DNA of 64,000 nt from Paramoeba atlantica (Eukaryota; Discosea), in contig CDRNVI010000065.1 of the NCBI GenBank assembly GCA_977017575.1, forward strand, positions 1-64,000, in the 5' to 3' direction. Shown piece by piece: positions 58,741 through 64,000 of this stretch. Every line of letters begins with the position of its first letter. Position 1 is the stretch's first letter. The notes beneath the pieces are model-generated. The model was not told where the DNA came from, made no database searches, and was given only the letters and a program-made list of their open reading frames with translations. A program made the translations under genes and the position numbers.

Positions 58741-60597
58741 CTACCACCCAAGAAAACTCAGTGTTGATGAAACGACTCCGGTAGCTAAGCATTTGCGCAT
58801 AATTTCAATGGGCGTCATTTCTTTTTCCGCGCCCTCCCTAAGACATTTCGCAGCGTGCTGAAGATCTTCCATGTAGGTCTCCATCATAGGATCCTTTGTG
58901 TTTACTAAGTGAGAGCGCAGCGTATCTATGGCGGAGGGAAGGGCACTTTGTAGATATCGACGGACTCTTGGCAAAAACGGAGTATGCATGTGGGGAAACG
59001 ATGAATAGAACGTCGCAGTAGAAAATAGAGGGTGAAAGTTGGAAATACCGTCGAAACACAGTCCGAAGTCGGAAGAGATGAATCCGATAACGAATTCATG
59101 TGAACCGCTGTGCCGTGATCCTATCCCGTTAGCCAAAGGGTAAGATTCGGACCCCGCTGCCTTGTAGATGTGTTGCAGCGTACGAGGATCTCGGTTCGTG
59201 ATGCCTGTCAGGGCATCAAGAACGAACAAGAACTGTGCGGACTCACAACTGAAGATCTCTTCCATCTGATGTTTCGGCTGAGGTGAAGCCAGTGTCGGAG
59301 GAAACGACCCAAAAAATCTCTTTTCAAGCTCTTCATAGCTGTCCATATCGGAGGGGAGAACATCCCCTGGAATGTATTCCTGTAGCGTACCAATTCCAAG
59401 TTCCTCAATCACAACGGGAACTGTTATCGGGACAGAGAGACTACCCTCATAGTCCAACACGTATCGAGCCACCTGGTTGCGTATCTTCCGCTGGAGCTGT
59501 TGCACAACCTCATGCGGAGGCTGAGATTGAGGAGAAAGCATTGGAGAGGACAGAGAATCATCGTGCTCCTCCTCCTCCTCCTCCCCCTCCTTGTTCTCTT
59601 CTCGATGCCGTAGCATCCGTCGGGAGTAGGCAATATAATCACAGTGAGGGGTCCACGTCAAAAAACGTGCCAACGGTCGTTCTGAGGTCCACAACACGTA
59701 CTCCGTTTGTCGACTCCCGTGTCTTCGCACAATACGGTACTGCTCCGGCTGTGAGAGTGCCACTCGCACACGCTCCAACAGCGACTGCTGCCCCACAAGC
59801 CATCCCGCGCCCCCAATATCGGACTCCATCGTTGTCAAATTCAACGCCTGGACACGTCGAGGAAACCGACTTTGGGTGTGCCGGTCCTCGGGGGCGAGTG
59901 CAATCGGCAGCGGACGCCGCGGCCCCTGCCTCTGTTTTTGTGCCAACGACCCCGCGGAGGCCACAAAATCCTCAATCCCACTCTCCCGGGAGGCGTGGCG
60001 AATTTGCGCCTCCGCGATTTGCTCCACGTCCAGCGCGGTCATGGAACGCGAGCGCCAGCGACGCCTGTCTTTTTTTTTTCGCGCTCCTCGTTTCCGAAGA
60101 TGAGAGGAGGAGAGGCGGTGAAGCGGGCGAGAGAGGGACGAACGAAGATCGGGGAGACTGGCAATTAAAGGGGTAGGGGAGAGACCCACCTTCGTGAGAG
60201 GGCCGGAGAGGGTGGAAGAGGAGGGCATTGCGCCAGGGGGAAAAGGACGTGAAGTAGTGAACGGGTTATGGTCGTCCGGATGGGATGCTGCTTGCTGAGG
60301 AGGAAACAAGGGCGACGCGTGTCCTTTTGTTCGGGAAGGGACGGCGTCAGCACTATGGGAGCGTCGACGGAAGTCACGAACCGGGGGTCGAGGGTGTTGA
60401 CACCATGGGAGACCAAAGTAGCGAAAGAGAGGACGGAACAGGGTGCAGAAAAGTCGGGACACCCCCGCTGGGGGGTGACAGAGGGGGAGACTGCAGTCCA
60501 GGGTGTGGACGTGGGGAAGGGAGAGGGGCTGCGTAAGGAGACGTGGTGGGCTGACCGTGAAGAGAAAGTGGAGAAGGAGTGGGGTCCATAAATGCAT
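58741..60597 (-). CDS. Divergent PI3/PI4-kinase-fold protein
   Basis: 618 residues from the first ATG. The true start may be an internal Met (MPSSST at about residue 124 or MTALDVE at about 185), since the N-terminal 180 residues are Pro/Ser/Arg-rich. The C-terminal part recalls PI4-kinase-like catalytic domains: RYVLDYEGSLSVPITVPVVI then GIGTLQEYIPG parallels the A-Y-L-L-D-h-x-G-F-x-x-V-P-x-T and G-S-L-Q-x-F-V blocks. FLFVLDALTGITNRDPRTLQ sits where the catalytic loop should be, and SSDFGLCFDG where the D-x-G is. The loop lacks the standard R-x-x-N order, so activity is uncertain. A poly-Glu stretch lies near residue 345. Its neighbour at 61127 is a canonical type II PI 4-kinase. Confidence 0.5.
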   Translation of the reverse strand: MHLWTPLLLHFLFTVSPPRLLTQPLSLPHVHTLDCSLPLCHPPAGVSRLFCTLFRPLFRYFGLPWCQHPRPPVRDFRRRSHSADAVPSRTKGHASPLFPPQQAASHPDDHNPFTTSRPFPPGAMPSSSTLSGPLTKVGLSPTPLIASLPDLRSSLSRPLHRLSSSHLRKRGARKKKDRRRWRSRSMTALDVEQIAEAQIRHASRESGIEDFVASAGSLAQKQRQGPRRPLPIALAPEDRHTQSRFPRRVQALNLTTMESDIGGAGWLVGQQSLLERVRVALSQPEQYRIVRRHGSRQTEYVLWTSERPLARFLTWTPHCDYIAYSRRMLRHREENKEGEEEEEEHDDSLSSPMLSPQSQPPHEVVQQLQRKIRNQVARYVLDYEGSLSVPITVPVVIEELGIGTLQEYIPGDVLPSDMDSYEELEKRFFGSFPPTLASPQPKHQMEEIFSCESAQFLFVLDALTGITNRDPRTLQHIYKAAGSESYPLANGIGSRHSGSHEFVIGFISSDFGLCFDGISNFHPLFSTATFYSSFPHMHTPFLPRVRRYLQSALPSAIDTLRSHLVNTKDPMMETYMEDLQHAAKCLREGAEKEMTPIEIMRKCLATGVVSSTLSFLGW

Positions 60598-61126
60598 TTT
60601 GGGAGTGGCTCGTAGACGTAGTGCTATGTGCCGAGTGCGATGATCATGAAATGACGTAGATCAAAAATATTAAAGTACTACGGTATTGCGATATTGTTAG
60701 AATCTGAACTGCGAAGTAAACAGGAAACTTTTGTGACGAAATATATCGTACTACTTTTCATATTATTTAACTAGGCGTATATATTTCTGCGAGTGAGCTC
60801 TGATAGGCATACTCGACTTACGAGATACAAGGTATTCACGTTAATTAGATGCATGCACAAGATGAATGTAGAAGAAGTCCAAAAAGGAATGTTCCACACC
60901 GGAGTCGAAGCACGAGTAAGCCTTCAACGTTTGCAGCGGTTGTCAGATTATGTAATTCTGTTGTCAGCGAAAGTTTGGTGTTTCTTCTTAGGATAGTAAC
61001 TTCAGGTTTCTTTGCACCTTGCGCTCCGGAAACTTGGGGTTCTCTTGAGCTACCATTGACCCCTACTCAAAGCCATTGAAACAGTCATCTTGTAAATCGC
61101 AGCGTCTTAAAACAGAAAATGAATTA
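60598..61126. other. Intergenic, no feature recognised
   Basis: Short frames only, none with recognisable motifs. It separates the two kinase-fold genes and likely holds the 3' UTR of the PI 4-kinase gene. Confidence 0.4.
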
Positions 61127-62386
61127 TCAGCACGGGCAGCATGCAAGTTTTGCACGAATCCGAAGTATTTCGACGCCACTTTTAGGTTCTTCATAAATTG
61201 CGTAAGGTGGCATGTTGACAAGATCGAAAGGAGAAAATTGGTTTTCCAATACATCAACTAGATTGGCAATTTGTCCTCTAATAACAGCCATCTGGTCTCG
61301 AAAAGCACGCTTTTTGAAAAGGGGATCTTGCCTCATGATTCGTCGGAGCGCTTTCTTGAGTCTACGCCGCCACTCAAAGCTCGTAAGTAGCGGGAGTACG
61401 ATATCGGCTAACTCTTTGTCATAGGGTTGATGACAAGCACTTAGGTTCGACCAACCGTACGGATAGACGCGAAAAGTATCCGGATGCTTGAAAGGGAATG
61501 AGAGGCCGTTGTCAATTGCGGAAAGAAGCGGTTTTTCAAATGCACCAAAGTGAATAAGAAAATTATCTAAACCACGGTCCGTATTTCTTATCAGGTAGTC
61601 AAGAATGGTAAGCTTCTGAAACTGTACAATGAAATCTTTGTCTTGCATGAATTTTTGAAACTCGATTTCCGTAAAAGAAGATGCAGGTTTGGCATCATGC
61701 ACAAACTTCTGAAAGCTGCCCACTTTTCGAGGCAACATTCCCAAGTGACATCGAGCAAGAGCAGTGACAATTCCCTTATAATTGAACGCGGGCGAAGCAA
61801 ACGACGTTACGACCGTCTCAGGCACTATATGCAGTTGAAGCATATGATCCACAACACTCGCACTTGCTTCGCTGATATACCCTTGATTTTGTAGCAGACA
61901 TGCGCGTCCAAAACAACACGGAAACAACGCTCTCTGAATTGCTTTTCGAACCTTGGGATTGTGCGGTCCATATGGTTCTTCGTCTCTTGGTTTAAAAATG
62001 CCCACCATGGGCCCGTTACATGTCGCACGACAAAAATATGAGCCGGAGGAGCCTTGTCCTACGAGCTCCGGGAGGATCCCTTTCTTCTCCATTGAACGTC
62101 GAACATCTTTAATGTCGTCATGCAACTTGCGGAACGCCGCAGAGCGGAATTTGTACGGCACTATGCGAAGGCTTTCTTCTCTTATTTGCCCATCCGAACT
62201 TACGAATTTCTTGTCTTTGTGTTTTGATGCCGGACTTCTTTTGAATTCTGAATCCGTGGTAATATCTTCGTCTTTCTTGCTACGCAAATCGGGCATTGGG
62301 AGAAAATGCTGCGAATGTCCGAGGAGCTCTTGATACTTATGACATGAAGTTGTAAAAGAATCAGAAGGTAAAAGAAAGATCACCAT
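61127..62386 (-). CDS. PI4K2: Type II phosphatidylinositol 4-kinase
   Basis: 419 residues. The catalytic domain follows PI4K2 closely: G-loop QGSSGSYF (111-118), VGIFKPRDEEPYG (128-140, ATP-binding Lys132), CCFGRACLLQNQGYISEASA (157-176), KVGSFQKFV (221-229), catalytic loop LDYLIRNTDRGLDNFLI (262-278) and IDNGLSFPFKHP (291-302). It phosphorylates phosphatidylinositol at position 4, chiefly on trans-Golgi and endosomal membranes. Animal enzymes are palmitoylated at CCPCC; here only PCCFGRAC is at that place, and a separate CCPC lies at the extreme C-terminus, a possible alternative lipidation site. The start may be Met31, as the first 30 residues are not conserved. Confidence 0.95.
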   Translation of the reverse strand: MVIFLLPSDSFTTSCHKYQELLGHSQHFLPMPDLRSKKDEDITTDSEFKRSPASKHKDKKFVSSDGQIREESLRIVPYKFRSAAFRKLHDDIKDVRRSMEKKGILPELVGQGSSGSYFCRATCNGPMVGIFKPRDEEPYGPHNPKVRKAIQRALFPCCFGRACLLQNQGYISEASASVVDHMLQLHIVPETVVTSFASPAFNYKGIVTALARCHLGMLPRKVGSFQKFVHDAKPASSFTEIEFQKFMQDKDFIVQFQKLTILDYLIRNTDRGLDNFLIHFGAFEKPLLSAIDNGLSFPFKHPDTFRVYPYGWSNLSACHQPYDKELADIVLPLLTSFEWRRRLKKALRRIMRQDPLFKKRAFRDQMAVIRGQIANLVDVLENQFSPFDLVNMPPYAIYEEPKSGVEILRIRAKLACCPC

Positions 62387-62889
62387 AAAAAATTTACAAA
62401 CGATTCAGGGACCAAGACACTTAGCGTATAGAAAGTGGATACATTCTTCCCTGCTTAAAGTTAGCATACTCCTCAAAAAAATGGTCATATTTTTGTAATA
62501 AAGAGTCGTTTAGAAGTTTCCGACTATAATTTTGTCAATCGGCCTTTCCTATAAGGTCAGGGTAATTGGGCCAGATGCCGCCTATCTTTTTGACACACAG
62601 TTCCCTTTACTTACTTTGTACGTGCGATAAATGTGTACGTCGTCCGTGTTTTAGAAAATATCCCCAAGGAATGGGAAAAATGCACAACGCTTTTACAGGA
62701 CACTATCCTGCTTTTTCTTGATAATCCGTGAGAATCCGTGAACTACGGAGAACTCCAGACATTTACCGGATAATGGAGCTGGGTTTTCGTAATCTTATGT
62801 GCCACATTGATTTTCCCAGTGGAGTTAGTACCTGTGTTGCCATGCACCGTTTTCGGTAGATAATCACCCTGTAACGGAACTAATATTCC
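62387..62889. other. Intergenic, no feature recognised
   Basis: Unique A/T-rich sequence upstream of the PI 4-kinase gene. No gene or repeat supported. Confidence 0.4.
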
Positions 62890-63141
62890 CTAAGGAAAGA
62901 ACTTTACGCGAAGTACGATACTTCCATCCCAAACATAGCCATCCATATTTTTCACAGCTTCGATGGCGTCTTCTGGATCCTCATACGTCACTAACACGTA
63001 GCCCTTGGCAACTAAATGATTCTCCACACTGTCTGAATAGTAGAATCCAAACGTGCCAAAGAAATCGACTAGGTCGTCAAAAGAAGAAGCCAGAATAGGG
63101 TGTCGTTTTGATCCTCGAATTTTAATGGTCCCTGAAGACAT
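62890..63141 (-). CDS. Small single-RRM protein, SR-protein-like
   Basis: 83 residues, essentially one RNA-recognition motif. The second half (GYVLVTYEDPEDAIEAVKNM then DGYVWDGSIVLRVKF) closely follows the first RRM of SRSF1-type SR proteins (F-V-E-F-E-D-P-R-D-A-E-D-A-V-x-x-x-D-G-Y-x-x-D-G). RNP-2 is less typical (TIKIRGSKRHPI). It lacks an RS tail and a second RRM, so it is either a minimal RNA-binding protein or one exon of a larger gene; a 3' exon cannot be excluded. The ATG context is clean, and the protein ends at a stop in the same frame. Confidence 0.75.
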   Translation of the reverse strand: MSSGTIKIRGSKRHPILASSFDDLVDFFGTFGFYYSDSVENHLVAKGYVLVTYEDPEDAIEAVKNMDGYVWDGSIVLRVKFFP

Positions 63142-63348
63142 GAGTTTTGACTAGAGCCTGTAAAGAAATATTTTTTTTAATCAATAACAAGAGCTTGTCG
63201 AGAAGTATTCACATACTTTATGTGTATGATGGCATAACTTAAATTAAAGTTCAGAGTCTAAACTACGGACGCACAACTTTTGCATGAAAAAGAATGTTTC
63301 AACAAGAGAAATACAACAATATGACAGCACCCAGAAAGTCCAGAGAAA
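63142..63348. other. Short spacer, nothing recognised
   Basis: Spacer between two minus-strand genes. T-rich just upstream of the RRM gene start on the plus strand. Confidence 0.35.
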
Positions 63349-64000
63349 TTAACTGTCTTGCCTATAGAAATTTGACACATCTTCCAAAGGCTTGCTTTGC
63401 AATAAGATGTCCCGATTTCGCTGTTTGACAAGCACATTCTCCGATTTGTGAAAGTCAACATTACGTCGCAAGCCGGATACCTTTAACTGCTTCTTGGAAG
63501 ACTTTCCTGTATGAGTTTTTTCCTCGATCGAAAGATTTTCGTCCGGTGTTTCAAACATGGATTCATGTAGTGCTGCACGACGTTGAGCTACGGCGTTCTT
63601 TGAGTCGGCGTCCAGAGCAAACAAATCCTTATCCTTTCGCTTTTTCATAGAGAACCTAGCGTCCTGACCCGATTTTGTATTAATACTGGAAAGCGCAGAT
63701 TCTTCGATGGTGTGGTTCTTCTCTCGGCGATGTTTCCGAGGCAGGGGATATGTAATCGGATCCTTCTTAAGTTGTTGACGTTGAGATTTCGTCAACTTAG
63801 ATACTTCTGACTTCAGTGAGGATGAATCTTTGTTCAGCACATTCGCCGTTGTCAAATGCTCAGAGATTTTCTCGCTGGGGCGAATGACGGCCTTCAAATC
63901 CCGAAGAAACTTTTCTTCTACAAAGTAGCCATGAGCAACGGCTCGAATCTGAGGTCGTGTGCCTTCTTGTGTTTGCTGCTCCACAGCTGCGCGCACAGCC
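63349..64000 (-). CDS. Basic hydrophilic protein, C-terminal part (runs off the window)
   Basis: The frame is open to the right edge with no ATG near it, so the gene starts outside the window. The visible 215 or so residues are rich in Lys, Arg, Ser and Glu (KSQRQQLKKDPITYPLPRKH, SMKKRKDKDLFAL), with no membrane segment. Such composition is common in nucleolar ribosome-assembly factors, but I do not recognise the family. It ends at TAA close to 63349. Confidence 0.6.
   Translation of the reverse strand, partial: AVRAAVEQQTQEGTRPQIRAVAHGYFVEEKFLRDLKAVIRPSEKISEHLTTANVLNKDSSSLKSEVSKLTKSQRQQLKKDPITYPLPRKHRREKNHTIEESALSSINTKSGQDARFSMKKRKDKDLFALDADSKNAVAQRRAALHESMFETPDENLSIEEKTHTGKSSKKQLKVSGLRRNVDFHKSENVLVKQRNRDILLQSKPLEDVSNFYRQDS

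Noticed and set aside
29338-64000. Firm assignment to kinetoplastids
   Set aside because: One-strand genes fit, but a type II PI 4-kinase, an RS-RRM splicing factor and possible cis-introns do not favour it. The lineage is left open.

Overview
The window is nuclear DNA of a microbial eukaryote. It carries a kinesin, a cytosolic ribosomal protein (eL20), a mitochondrial carrier, a type II phosphatidylinositol 4-kinase, an SR-type RNA-binding protein and a tepsin-like adaptor accessory protein. Most host genes read as single open frames, so introns are rare, though two genes show plausible intron or leader acceptors. The lineage could not be fixed from sequence alone. All 19 host genes (29.3 kb to the right edge) lie on the minus strand, which recalls the one-way gene clusters of kinetoplastids and dinoflagellates.

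Left third (1-27 kb): almost pure repeat. Positions 1-14037 are two full and one partial copies of a ~5.2 kb tandem unit that is itself a mosaic of tRNA-derived SINEs, LINE 3' ends, an antisense LINE fragment carrying an RNase H domain, and minisatellites. The third copy holds a unique 592-bp insert that folds into two Y-shaped (three-way junction) structures. One of these is homologous, with compensating base changes in its stems, to a shorter antisense segment present in every unit. This is the best candidate here for an undescribed structured RNA or RNA-derived element. From 14.0 to 16.3 kb lies an antisense LINE 5' half. From 17.56 to 27.13 kb is a nest of insertions: an old reverse transcriptase fragment (family X) is split by a long LINE (17788-24810, 9-bp target duplication). 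That LINE starts with about 20 copies of an 18-bp monomer and carries a dead pogo/Tc1-like transposon (22355-24677, TA flanks) in its 3' UTR. A foldback MITE, a second LINE 3' end and further SINEs are inserted downstream.

Right two thirds (29.3-64 kb): a gene-dense, one-strand host region. In order along the plus coordinate: HAD phosphatase, SNAPC4-like Myb protein, IF-3-like factor, kinesin-7-like motor, a small tail-anchored-looking protein, eL20, a Cys/His-rich protein, lipoate-protein ligase, FolD-type folate enzyme, RS-RRM splicing factor, tepsin-like ENTH protein, two leucine-rich-repeat proteins, ASCC2-like CUE protein, 2-oxoglutarate/malate carrier, a divergent PI3/4-kinase-like protein, type II PI 4-kinase, a single-RRM SR-like protein and a partial basic protein at the edge. 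Intergenic gaps are short except where TA-flanked foldback MITEs or a small hAT-like transposon (42829-44654) have landed.

The genes are ordinary housekeeping and trafficking functions with no obvious shared pathway. Lipoate attachment, the oxoglutarate carrier, folate metabolism and the IF-3-like factor point to a working mitochondrion. The tepsin-like protein and the two PI kinase-fold proteins point to Golgi/endosome trafficking. The most unusual host gene is the folate enzyme: a ~290-residue repeat-rich insert separates its two domains, and the positions of the usual catalytic Lys and Gln hold Thr and Leu.
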